A DNA stretch of 64,000 bases from Tamarix chinensis (taxonomy: Eukaryota > Streptophyta > Magnoliopsida > Caryophyllales > Tamaricaceae): the NCBI GenBank assembly GCA_030549775.1, contig CM060174.1, positions 13,138,128 through 13,202,127 of the forward strand, in the 5' to 3' direction. This document shows positions 1-10,757 of this stretch, one piece after another. Under the pieces are notes generated by a model. That model made no database searches, was not told the DNA's origin, and saw only the letters and a list, made by a program, of their open reading frames with translations. Each line of letters begins with the position of its first letter. Within the stretch, counting starts at the first letter, position 1. A program made the position numbers and the translations under genes.

Positions 1-492
1 GGGAAAGGAAAAGGAAAGGAGGGAGGAGGGGGAGAGACGGGCCGGCGGCCCAAGCGTAGGGGAAAGGGCAGGTCAGCCAGCCCGCGTCCCAAAGAAGAAG
101 AAAAAGAAAAAAAAAGAGAAAAAGAAAGAAAAAGGAAAAAAGAAAAAAAAAAGAAAAGGAAAAATGGTATTAAATAAAATAATCTAATTTATAAAATAAT
201 ACAATATAATATATTTTGGGTAATAAATTGATTTAATAATTTAATTTAGTATAATTAAAATATAAGGGTTAAAAAGGATAATTTTAGTAAAATAAGGGTT
301 TGAAATTTTATTTAAATAATAAGAGTGTGATAAAATAACAAAATATTTATTTTAATTTACTAAATATTTGTAACCAATTTAATTTACTCAAAAATCCATA
401 AAATAATTAAATTAAATAGGTTTAAAGGCTAATTTATCCCAAATAAAATTTATTTATTAAATTATAGGTTTTTAAATTTTCAGGGGATTACA
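1..492 (-). mobile_element. 5' part of long-LTR retrotransposon LTR (copy A), cut by window edge
   Basis: Read on the minus strand, this stretch begins at 492 with TGTAATCCCCTG, followed by AT-rich sequence and then a purine-rich tract (about 165 down to 1; pyrimidine-rich in the element's own orientation). The order matches the starts of the LTRs at 3902, 34841 and 41034. The copy runs off the left edge, so its 3' end and target duplication cannot be checked. It is non-coding, and reading frames in the purine tract are composition artefacts. Confidence 0.7.
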
Positions 493-927
493 GGGAGGCC
501 CATGCTCAAGGGGAATGGGAGAGCAGGTCTGGTGCGGGCGGCTCGAAGGAGGAAAAAGGAAAAAGAAAGAAAGGAGGAAAAAGGAGAAAAATGAGAAAGA
601 AAGGAAAAAGTGAAAATAGGATAAATTAAAATAATTTAATTTAAAAAATAATAGAACGTAATATTTTTGGGTAATAAATTTATTTAATTTAATTAAATAT
701 ATGAGTTTAAAAAGGATAATTTTATTAAAATATTGGTTTGGAAAATTATTTAAATAAAAAGAGTATGATAAAATAAAAAAAATTATTTTAATTTATTAAA
801 TATTCCTATCCACTTTTATATACTCAAAAATCCATAAAATAATTAAATTAAATAAATTTAAAGGCTATTTTTCCCAAATAAAAGCTATTTATTAAATTAT
901 AGGTTTTTAAAATTTCGGGGGATTACA
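493..927 (-). mobile_element. 5' part of the same LTR family (copy B), interrupted by copy A
   Basis: On the minus strand this copy starts at 927 with TGTAATCCCCCG and follows copy A closely for about 330 bases before reaching its own purine-rich tract. It stops at 493, exactly where copy A starts. The simplest reading is that copy A inserted in the same orientation into copy B about 435 bases from its start; tandem duplication is the alternative. The right flank is a gypsy integrase remnant, so copy B itself inserted into an older retroelement. Confidence 0.65.
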
Positions 928-928
928 G

Positions 929-1140
929 GTAGTAGATGGGTTCTTTAAAATGGCACATTTCATGCCTTGTAATAAAACTGATAATGTAACTCATGTAGTA
1001 GATTTATATTTCTAAGAGATAGTAAGCTTATATGGAGTTCCCAAAAGTTTAATACTGGATAGAGATGTGAAATTCTTGAGCTACTTTTAGAAGACACTTT
1101 GGCATATGTTAGATACTAAGTCTATGGGGTTAACCATTCC
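929..1140 (+). pseudogene. Ty3/gypsy integrase core fragment
   Basis: Frame 929-1138 translates to a recognisable retroviral-type integrase core: a [11 protein letters not shown] segment resembling the family's first catalytic region (usually VDRFSKMAHF), then a GVPKSLILDRDVKFLS segment with the second catalytic Asp (family: GVPKSIVSDRDVKFLS), followed by a residual TLWHMLDTK. In-frame TAA and TAG codons break it. The left side is cut by the LTR at 927, and the usual HPQTDGQTE region with the Glu is not recognisable. It is non-functional and older than the LTR insertion. Confidence 0.75.
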
Positions 1141-3420
1141 ATAAAGACTTGAAATTAGAAAATTAATATAAAAGCTATTTAAAAGATTTCAAAAGAAAAT
1201 ACCAATAAGCGCAATGATTTGTATTATTTACAAAAATATATAATACAACCACGGAAAATATTTAAATTAAATTCTAAGAGACTGGGATTAATTGAAATAA
1301 TTTTTTTAAAAAAAAGGTATTTTGTTAACCAAAAGAGAAAAACAAAAGAAAAATAATCAATAAGTTATAAAAATCTTTTTAATTTAAAACTTTTCAAAAA
1401 CCTTAACGACCACGTAAAAATAGATAAATTTAAAAACATAAATATTTGATATAGATAGAAATCATTAAAGTGAGTTTATTGTTTTAAATGGGAGTTTATA
1501 ATTTAAACAATTGATTTCTTTAGTGAAATATAACTCCAAAATAAAGTCACAATCATATGATAAATTTATAATTGAAAATAAAACTAAAATATTAAAAATA
1601 AAGACACGAGAAATAATGAAAATATATATTTTTAAATAAAAATTAAAATTATATGAATATAATAAAATCATGATTGTGAACGAATTTATTTTAGATGATT
1701 CACAACGACAATAATTGACTAAATTCTAATATGAATTCAAAACCATCGATAAAACCATAAAACAATTCGGAATTCATATATTTTTTTTATCAAATTAGGC
1801 TAATAAAATCATTAAGTTTGTGAAAATTGAATTTAAAAAATATAGGGTATCCATTAACTTGTCCCTCCCAACCTTACCTTTACCTCTTAAAATTTTCGGC
1901 TGATCAAAACATCCATACACCTTCTCTTGACCTCCATCTTCTTGTCTCTCCCATCCTCCATTTTCACTGGCTTAGATCTAAAATTCCGACTTGGTTTTGA
2001 ATTCTATGTTCTATCATCTCGATTGTGCGCTCTGTCTTTAACTCGTGATATAAAGTTGATTGTTAGGCTTCTATTTCCCTTCATCTTCAGAGTCTCGGTT
2101 TGTTACTACTACACATTTAGCATAAGTCAATTGTTTGTTTGTATCTATGTGAACGATTTTATATCTATTGAGGTTTAGTTCATTTTTTTATGAGCTAGCG
2201 AAAGATGTCATGGGCATGGTAATATTTATTGCTTGTGATGATTTCATTTGTTGTTAATAGTCTTGAAAATGAGTTTGAAGTTTAATAATTATGACTATTC
2301 TTATCTTTTTCTATCTGCAGTATTCAAGAAATATTTTGATTGATTGGTGGGTAAATAGTGGAGAGGGGTGTCCCTTGGCTTGTTGTCCTAATGCTAATGG
2401 AGTTGAAATTGATGGTTATCCAGTTTTCTGATGGAAGTGTGGAGCAGGGAACAAATAGTCATAATGACACTTGTCATTTGTTAATGGCTAAAAGTGAAGA
2501 AAATCACAACAAAACATTACTCTAGACTTCTAAGACATACTATACAAAAAGATGATATGCCACACAAACATTTAGCATAGGGACCAAAATTTAAGAACCT
2601 GACTAGGGTGTTTTATGGTGCATAAAAAAAAATGCAAGATGGAAATGAACTTCAAACTCAATCTCATGTTTCATAAAAAGAGGCTTGAAGATATGCATTT
2701 GAATGATAATATTTCACATATTTCACTTGTAGGAATGGTCAACATAGCAAATAGTAGGTGTACTTATTACAATAGAAATATGCTCTAAAACATCATATTA
2801 ACCCACAACTTATGGACACCACAAATATAGAAGTACACAAGATTGCAAGGGTCATGGATTTTTCATCCATTATGTAGTTGCTAGAGGATTAGTTATATGT
2901 TTATATATATGATCCGGTGACTATGCATTAATTCTTTCATATAGAATACTAATTTCCATCTTGGTACGTAAACCCTAGTGTAGACTTGGCAATTTCTACG
3001 CATAATGACAACAACAACTTGCAACATAACAATGCAAGAGATCTTTTATGAGTATTAATTGTAAACATGACTTCAAATAATGGATTGAGTTATTTCAAAA
3101 TTCGTTAAAAAGATTACTCACAAATCTCTACTCGCTCATAAAAGGAAAAGAAGAAAAGGCATTTTATTATACAATTTAGTATCATTTATATCCTCTTATA
3201 CAAACGATGCACTTTATATAAATCTAAGTTAACCCCAATCTGAAATGTGTACAAAAATAGTTGTATATATCTTTTTGTGTGTGTGTCTGTCTATCGGAAT
3301 GTAGTACTACTTAGCAAATATCGGAAAACCAAACACACACACACAAGTATATATATATGCATACATATATGCATATGTATATGTGCAAGATCTACGACAT
3401 CTTCATCGGATATTACATAA
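1141..3420. other. AT-rich spacer without a recognisable gene
   Basis: I see no conserved protein signal here. 1860-2330 is less AT-rich and pyrimidine-rich with a CTGCAG-type acceptor near 2320, which resembles a plant 5' leader with a first intron, but no coding exon follows. Short TG/CA and AT/TA microsatellites lie at about 3270-3380. The right part probably contains the 5' non-coding end of the Harbinger element, whose terminal repeat I could not place. Confidence 0.4.
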
Positions 3421-3901
3421 TGGACTGAATCAAAGCATCTGACCTTTGTTCAATTATGTGTTGAGGAGGTTAAGAAAGTTAATAAGTCTAGTTTAAGTTT
3501 CAACGATATTGGATGATCTAATATTTCTAATGGTCTGAATAGGGTGGAGACTGTTCAATACCAAAAGGTTCAAGTGAATAATCATTTTACCTCAACAAAA
3601 AGAGATTACTTACCATGGGTTAAAATTGAAAGTAAAATTGATATTGGAAAATACCCAATAATAGATGCAATCACTTATGAGGGAGATTGATGGAAAATGT
3701 TTATTCACGTAAATTGCAGCTATTATTATTATTATTTACTTAATTTTTATTATGATATGTAGTGTGAAATGATTTTTTTATCCTAGCAAAACCCAAGTTG
3801 TAAACACTTTCTCAACAAGCTAATTGTCCATTTAGATGAGTTTCGGTTAATATTTGGTGGTACTTATGCATTATGTAACCAAAGAACATTTATGGGTTCT
3901 A
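3421..3901 (+). pseudogene. Myb/SANT-like DNA-binding protein (Harbinger ORF1 type), N-terminal half
   Basis: The frame from 3421 gives a plant Myb/SANT-like domain of the Myb_DNA-bind_3 type: WTESKHLTFVQLCVEEVKK at the start, then FNDIG followed by a stop where the family has Trp (TGG to TGA), then KRDYLPWVKIESK. A second Trp has also become TGA just before WKMFIH. A GT-AG intron (about 3707-3786) joins this to a segment ending IFGGTYALCNQRTFMGS, matching the family's post-domain 'ATG..AWTPS' region. A solo LTR interrupts it at 3902, and the gene resumes at 8605. It is dead: stops, a frameshift and the insertion. Confidence 0.7.
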
Positions 3902-4750
3902 TGAAATATCCCAAAACTCTAATTTAGGGAATTGCGGTAAAATAATGATCTATTAGAGAAATTAATTAAATAAATTATTTTATTAAAATAAAAGGAAATT
4001 AATTAAGGCTAATCAAGGAGAAAATAATAAATAATTTAATTAGGAAAAATTAGGGAATTTTACTAATTAACATGGAAGTGGGGGGAAAATTATTCAAAAT
4101 AGCCCAAATTAATCTAAAAAGGAATTTAATTATTATTTTTCTAAATATTATTATTTTAAATAATAATCCAAAAATACCAAAATATCCTAAATACCCCACC
4201 CAATCTATTTTTTCTTTTCTTTTTCTTTTTCTCCTTCTTTTCCCTTTTTCTTTCTTTCTCTCATTTCTCCTTTTCTTTTTTTTTTCCTCTTATCCCCCAG
4301 TTTGGGCCAGCCTCCCTCGCAGCCTAATCTCTTACTTCCCCTTCTCCTTCGGCGCAGCCTAGGCCCGCACGACCATCCTCCTCTCCCCCGTCGCCCAGTC
4401 GACCTGTCTTCTTTTTCTTTTCTTTCCTCCCTGGACCGCCCGGTCTAGCCTTCTTCTTCCTTCCCCCATGCGTGACCTACAACGTTGACCTGCAACCATG
4501 AATCTCACCGGCAGCCACCGACTGCTGACTGGCTCGTCCTTTCCCTCTCTCCCCCATTGCTTTCTTTCCCCTCTTCGACCCAACCAACCTCCTCTCCTCT
4601 CACACGTTCCCAACCCTTCCCTTTCTCCTTTCCCCCTAACCTAACCAACCCTGCCATGGTAGACTTGCGCCCCTTGCCATTGTCGGTCGGCGTGCATAGC
4701 ACCTGCCCGTCTCTTGTCCTCTTTCCTTTGTCGTTTTCCCTCCAATTGGC

Positions 4751-4759
4751 CTATAAATA
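4751..4759 (+). promoter_or_regulatory. TATA box of the long LTR
   Basis: CTATAAATA followed by CCCC sits at the end of the pyrimidine-rich block. The same CCTATAAATACCCC context occurs at the equivalent place in the LTR at 34841 (35672-35680), so it is conserved between copies. It likely sets the U3/R boundary about 30 bases downstream. Confidence 0.6.
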
Positions 4760-5404
4760 CCCCATAGACAGCTTTAATCGAACCTTTGTTTTCGCAACCT
4801 AGAAATTTCCCCCTTCGAACCACCTCCCGATTAAATGACCACCCCATCGCCGCCGCCCAATCCACCCACAGAGTTGTCTCCTGTATCACCCTCTACCAAA
4901 CTAAGCCTCCCTCCTCCCTCGGTTTGCCCTGCACGAGCCACCCTGGCTGTGCAAAGTCCCCCTCCTGATCTACCCCTCACCGACCTCGTCGCCCTTTGCA
5001 CCACCATCCACCACCAATTCCACCGCAACCAACACCCTCTTTACCCTCCAAAACAACTAGGGTAGCTTCCTCTACCTCCCCATGCATCCCTCTCTCCCTG
5101 CCTCCCTCTCTTTCTCCTTTATCCTCCCTCCACCACCTTTAGCCACCACAACCGTCACCATGTGCCGCCACCTTTAGCTACACCACCACATTCATTCCAC
5201 CCCTCTCCACCCGAGGCACCCACCACCGCCTCAATCACCTCCTCATTCTCTCTCTTCTAGCCTATACCACTATCTCTCCACCTCTCTTCTCCCTCCACCG
5301 CCGTCGTCATGCACCGCCACCGTCCCTAGGTGGTACTCTAACCTTCCCAACCCATAAACCCATTTTATATAAGCATTAGCTATTTTTAATAGTATTAATG
5401 GTAC

Positions 5405-5732
5405 TATCCTTATTATTATTATTATTTTATCATCAACACTACTACTGTTGCTGCTGTTGCTACTACTGCTACGACTATTATTATTATTATTATTACTTAA
5501 CCTTACTTCAGAAATTATCTAATCAATATTATTATTATTATTATTAATGGTCTATAAATTTAGTATCATCATCATCATTATTATTATTATTATCATCATC
5601 ATCATTATTATTCTTACTATTATTATTAATGCTAACTTTGGCCTATTATTACCTTTATCATTATGGTAAATATTTGAACCCTTGTATTACTATTACCATT
5701 TTGAATATTATTATTATTAGTATTATTCTTAA

Positions 5733-5778
<46 letters not shown>

Positions 5779-5859
5779 TATACTTGACCATTTTATCACC
5801 AAGGCTACTACTATCATAATTACTAGGACCTTTATAAGCATTATTCTTAAGATTGGAAC

Positions 5860-5890
<31 letters not shown>

Positions 5891-5985
5891 TTGTCATTAT
5901 TATTAACATTTTATATATCACTAACCTTACTACCACTACTAGCATGATTATTATTAGTATCATTATGGTCACTACTTTTATATTA
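5405..5985 (+). repeat. ATT-rich microsatellite block inside LTR
   Basis: Imperfect runs of ATT/TTA with CTA and ATC variants. The longest clean run is about 5733-5780 (16 units). The block occupies the same place between the pyrimidine-rich block and the G-rich part as in the other copies of the family. Confidence 0.9.
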
Positions 5986-7527
5986 CTAATATCACTATTA
6001 TTATTACTAGGGTTTGGGTTGATATTAGTATCATCACTACAACTACTATTATTTTTTTATTAGTAATATTAAAACTATTACCTTTAATAATATGAATATC
6101 ACTATGATTACTTTAACATAAACCATGGTAGCTACTAAGACTTATTTTGGTTAGTAGTAGTATGATTAACTACTTTAAGAATAATAACCCTACTTTTACT
6201 TATAAAACTACTATTATCATTATTAGCCCTAATAGTAGATTATGATAAGGGTAGGGTAGGAATAATGGGAATTTTGGTAAGAGGGAGATTAACCTATAGT
6301 ATTTACATCTTATAAGTGAATCAAGTCAAAACCCTAAGGAAGCGTAGGAGTGTGCTCCAAGCCCGACATCATTTTAGGTAAAGTTGTGGCTAAGAACAAT
6401 TATGTGTATGTTATGTGCCTTGTGTGCCATGTGTTATGTCATATTGTGTACTTTATGATTACAATGAATAATTACTTGTAGCGCAGCTTGGAGTTGAGTA
6501 ATGCTTATGTGAATCCCTTATGGCATGTGTATAATGATTATATATGTTGTGCTTATGATGTTATATGATGTGACCCTCTAGGACATGCATGCTATGAAGA
6601 TTAATAATATGATATGCGGTGAAAGGATAAAACGTGAAAAATGGGAAGTGAGTTGATTAAAGGGGTATGAGACGACCCAATTATCTCATGATCCACAAGA
6701 GAAAACTAAAAGGAGGTTATGATCAAAATGAATGAGTGATGCGAATCTTGTATAGATATTTTCTAGGGTTTTCATAGGATGGATGGAGTCTGCATGGGGA
6801 TCATCTTTACGTGAGAAAAGTTATCTTAGGGCGTAAGTAAGGTAAGGGGAGAGTTGTGGAGTGATTGGAGACTTGGGGTGAAAAATAGTATGTAGGTTGG
6901 TATAAGGGTGTATTGGGGACCTGTTTAGGGTTTGGAAGGAAACCCTATTCTGAGGGGGAATATGAAAATAAAAATAATTGAGGAAGAGTGGAGTATGGGA
7001 TAAGAGTGGAAAATTATTATATGAGGGGTGAGTATGGATGCCATGAAAAAGAAGAGATATTAGGTGAAGAATGGAGAGGTGACTTATGGGGGAAGAAAGG
7101 TGCTAAGGTTTGGAGTGGCCAACTAGTGTTCATGATCATTTATGTAATTGGTGAGCACAATGATATGATTAGGGTTGAGATAATGTGTTGGGTGATAAAA
7201 GAAATAATAGTTGTGTAAGTCAGAGGAAGGATTGGCCACATAGGTCCAATTAGGGTTTTAAGGAAAAACCCTAGAGGATGATAGTGAGTGGGTTTGGATG
7301 TCATAAGGTGGTAGGCCTTAATACACACACTTAGGAGTTGGTTATTCATTGTGAGAGGATGTCGGGGTGTGTTAGGAGGTGCAAAAGTCTCGAGATATAG
7401 GATAGGCCCTCTTGGGAGAATAGAAGTAGAAGGTTGGTGACATGCATGTCAAGGTGGAAGTTTTATCTAATAAGACACGAATAAAATACTGACCATTTAA
7501 AGAGGAAGATTATTGAGTTGGGCCTAG

Positions 7528-7875
7528 ACTGATCCTCCGACATAATAGTGGCTAGGTGCCGGGGTGCCTTGGAGACGATCCACGGATATATAATAGTGGT
7601 AAGGAGCGTTCTGCCCTGTACGTTTCCGATCCACCGGATATAATAGTGAGGGATCCCAGCTCAATAAACCAAACTCTAAGTTATGATAAGACATGTAAAA
7701 GACACTAAGCACTTACAATGAAACACCATGAGAGTCGGGGCCAGACCGAGCCACTAGCATAATAGTGGCTAGGAGCATCTTACCTAGGAGATCGATTCAC
7801 CAGCATATAATAGTAGTTAAGTGTCTTCTACCCTGTACATTTTCGATCCACCCGCTATAATAATGGGGTTCTGCA
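7528..7875 (+). repeat. Six-copy half-palindrome motif array in LTR
   Basis: Six copies of a motif close to TCCACCGRCTATAATAGTGG lie near 7532, 7577, 7629, 7748, 7795 and 7848. CCAC and GTGG at the motif ends can pair around the AT core. The inner LTR at 34841 has six copies with similar spacing (three, a gap of about 119 bases, then three). Confidence 0.7.
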
Positions 7876-8599
7876 CTCGCATGGATTGATAAAGAGTATG
7901 GTGTGAAATGAATATATTTACCAGATATCTTAAGAATAAGTCTATCTAGACCATAGCTCGACCTTCATTGTCTGTGTTATTATATGTTGACTATATGATT
8001 ATGCTTGTGTTATATGCCTTATATGTTTGGCTTTAGCTGCATGGTTACCTTCCTCAATACGTAGCATATTGACCACCTATTTCATGGGTGTTGCTCATTC
8101 CCATGAGCAGAGGGCCCACCCGAGTTTGTGCAGGTAGGAGATGGTATATTTGATGCCTACGACACTCACGAGGCATTGGGCAGGGCTGAGAGTTGAGTCT
8201 GGGCTTGGCTTGGGGATCAAAAGTGACTTGGCTAGATTTTATCTTTCATTTCAGTTTACCCTATATCATTTTATTTTAGTTCTATTCTATCGTATGGTAT
8301 TTTCTGTCTTTGGAAACTTTCATTACTTACTCCTTAGATTGTAACTCTTTTAACCGTACTCTGATTTATGTATAGTGAATGCTTCAGTTCTTTTATGAAT
8401 TTTTCGTTTTAAGTATTGACTTGTGTTTGATGATAGTCCTCTTCAGCCTTAGCACTTGGTACTGGAATGGTAGCAGTGAACCAGTCTGGTACTAATTATG
8501 GTGGTAATATACCCAGAATTCACAGTTTTGTTATTTCACTTCCATTAAACCTTTTCAATAAACGAAAATTTTCAGTAGTGAATTTTGGGAAGTGTTACG

Positions 8600-9084
8600 T
8601 TCTATTTCAAGTAACTCACCCAAGTTTCAATAAGGATGATGAAGAATTAAGAACAAGTAATGTGGATCTTTCTAAATCCTATTGAGTCATTGAGTTTAAG
8701 GATCATGATTCTAGTTATTCATATGGTGTTACGAACCAAAAAGAAAAGTCAAGAAAGAAGTACTTTAATAGTCAATAATCTATTTCTCACAAGAGAAAGG
8801 AGTCAACGGGTGAAAAGTTTGATAATAAGTTTCTATAGTTGTGCAAATCAACATTTAAGAGTAACAACAGTCCTCCTTTTCCAACAATTTAATCCTCAAC
8901 AACCCCTACCATAAAAGAATGATTAGCTATTATAAAAGTCACGACTGATGAAATTTTTGCCGAGTTATTTATCCTCGCTACTTATGCTTTTAAGGATCCT
9001 TATAATAGAGACAAATGGATGTGTATGTATCCCCAAAAATGTAATGTTTGGTTGAAAGCTTTAAGAGATCCATCTAAGAATTAA
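8600..9084 (+). pseudogene. Myb/SANT-like protein, C-terminal half (continuation of 3421-3901)
   Basis: Immediately after the TTCTA duplication the interrupted gene resumes with an acidic linker (SFNKDDEELRTSNVDLSKS) in a frame one base off, then a Lys/Ser-rich stretch, then IIKVTTDEIFAELFILATYAF followed by KWMCMYPQKCNVWLKAL, ending at TAA 9082-9084. The order (Myb domain, acidic and basic linker, C-terminal 'IKE...W L' motif) fits the plant L10-interacting-Myb/Harbinger ORF1 group. Several stops show decay. The C-terminal match rests on pattern memory and is less certain than the Myb domain. Confidence 0.55.
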
Positions 9085-9562
9085 CAAGGGACATTAACTT
9101 ATTATAGTATTTTGTAAAAGACTAAGCTTGTTTGAGGCTTTTTAATTCTATCTTTGCAAAATCATAAAGCATAAATTATCTTGTTTATGTAGTACTTATA
9201 TAATTTTCTTGAGTAGTGGATCTTAGTAGTTTAGAATGGGTAATATTATATATCGAATTACTAATTTTAGTTACTCCTTCTTGACAGCGTACTACTTATA
9301 TTGCTATCCTCCTTAGCTATATCATCCATTCCTTAATGGACCACCTCTTATAGACTTTGGCTAAGCAATCAATTACATATCATATTTGCTTGAACTAACT
9401 TTGAAGTATTAGTGTTCTATGATAAAAAAATTTAAATGTTGTTTGTTGTATTGAATTTAAATTAGCTTTTGATGGGATACAATATTATAATTTATACATT
9501 TTTATTAATTCCTTATGTATTGGGTATACGTATAATATAAGTGATGCCTTGATTTTGTATAG
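9085..9562. other. Spacer between the two Harbinger genes
   Basis: AT-rich, no coding signal seen. It separates the Myb-like gene from the transposase gene on the same strand. Confidence 0.5.
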
Positions 9563-10757
9563 ATGGATGATTATAAAGAGGAATACTTCTACTTTTACTT
9601 GTACTACAATGTTTGAAAAAAGAGAAGAAATATATATATTCTAAGAAGCAAGTTTGTTTAGATTCTTTCGAAACAGGTTACCAATTTGTCCAACTTATAT
9701 TAAATGGTCATGATAGGATGTGCCACAATTTATTTAAAATGAAGAATGCTACTTTTCTTAGGTTATCAAGTTTTTTTTTGGGTCAAGGATTTTATTAAGT
9801 GATACTTTTAATGTGATTGTTGAAGAGCAGTTAGTAATTATATATATATACATATACATACAATTAGTCACAAGAAAAGGAATAAAGCTGTGCAAGATCG
9901 ATTTTTGCACTATGGAGAGATCATTAGCATATATTTTAATAAGGTTTTAATTGCTATATTGAAGATTGTTGGTGAGCTTATAGGGATTCGTTGAAGCCTT
10001 GATGAGGTCCCTCCTGAGATAAAAAATAATTCGAGGCTTTGGCCTTATTTTAAGAATTTTGTTGGAGTAATAGATGAGATACATATCAATGCTTGTGTTC
10101 CAAAGAATGAACAAACACCTAATCATAAACATACATGGGTGTGTCCCCAAAATGTAATGGCGATTTGTTTTTTGATATGTTGTTCACATTTGTGGAAGTT
10201 AAATGGAAGGGTTGGCTCATGATTCTTAGATATCCCAGCATTGTATTCAAGATCCCAGTAAAAACTTTCCTTATCCTCCTCGAGGTAAATATAATATTAA
10301 CTTATATATTATGTATAACATATTATAGTTGGATAATATGAGCTTGCATTTTGTGCAGGTAAATATTACGTGGTTGATTTAGATTATCTCAATACATCGG
10401 GCTATCTTACTCCATTCAAAAATACAAGGTATTGTCTATCAGATTTCCATAGAGCTGACAATCTGCAAGGAAAATATGAGTTATTCAATCATTTACACTA
10501 TATGGTACAGAATGTGATTGAGCGTTGCTTTGTCGTTTTGAAGCATTGTTTTTCGATCTTAAAGCATATGCCAAATTATAGTTTGGAACAACAAATGCTC
10601 ACTATCGTTGCAACAATGACAATCCATAATTATATTATGTTGGATGGAATAGATGATATATTATTTGATGATTTTTGCAGCAAAGAAATATACGAAGAAA
10701 ACACTAGAAATATAGATGGTGGACACCATGTAGAGGGTAGAGTTACTAGAGAAATGT
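9563..10757 (+). pseudogene. PIF/Harbinger DDE transposase, decayed
   Basis: Family-typical segments appear in order across several frames: an N-terminal LILNGHDRMCHNLFKM part (9680-9740), EEQLVI, FVGVIDEIHINACVP with the first catalytic Asp (codon 10073-10075), CPQNVMAICF, a canonical intron (10285-10358) joining a CGA-G exon end to GT-AAA-TAT, then KYYVVDLDY with the second Asp (10376-10378), a degenerate rest of the domain, and NVIERCFVVLKHCFSILK with the Glu (10520-10522). Stop TAA is at 10757. All three DDE residues survive, but frameshifts and stops at 9610-10230 make it inactive. HARBI1-like proteins cut and paste DNA together with a Myb-like partner, which is the pseudogene just upstream. 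Confidence 0.85.

Larger units (their letters stand above)
3902..8599 (+). mobile_element. Giant solo LTR (4.7 kb) of a Ty3/gypsy-like retrotransposon
   Basis: It starts TGAAATATCCC and ends GGGAAGTGTTACG, an imperfect inverted repeat of the family ends TGTAAYACCCC...GGGTGTTACA, and is flanked by a perfect 5-bp duplication TTCTA (3897-3901 and 8600-8604). Internal order: AT-rich start, pyrimidine-rich block (about 4200-5330) with a TATA box at 4751, ATT microsatellites (5400-5980), a G-rich section, then six copies of a half-palindromic motif (about 7528-7870). No gag or pol is present, so this is a solo LTR left by LTR-LTR recombination. The very long LTR and its ends suggest a Tekay/Del-like chromovirus, but that assignment is inference. 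Confidence 0.85.

Noticed and set aside
4072..5065. Several Pro/Ser/Thr-rich open frames on both strands
   Set aside because: They lie in the pyrimidine-rich block of a solo LTR, occur in several frames at once and have no conserved features. The same applies to 35047-36303 and 39672-40723.
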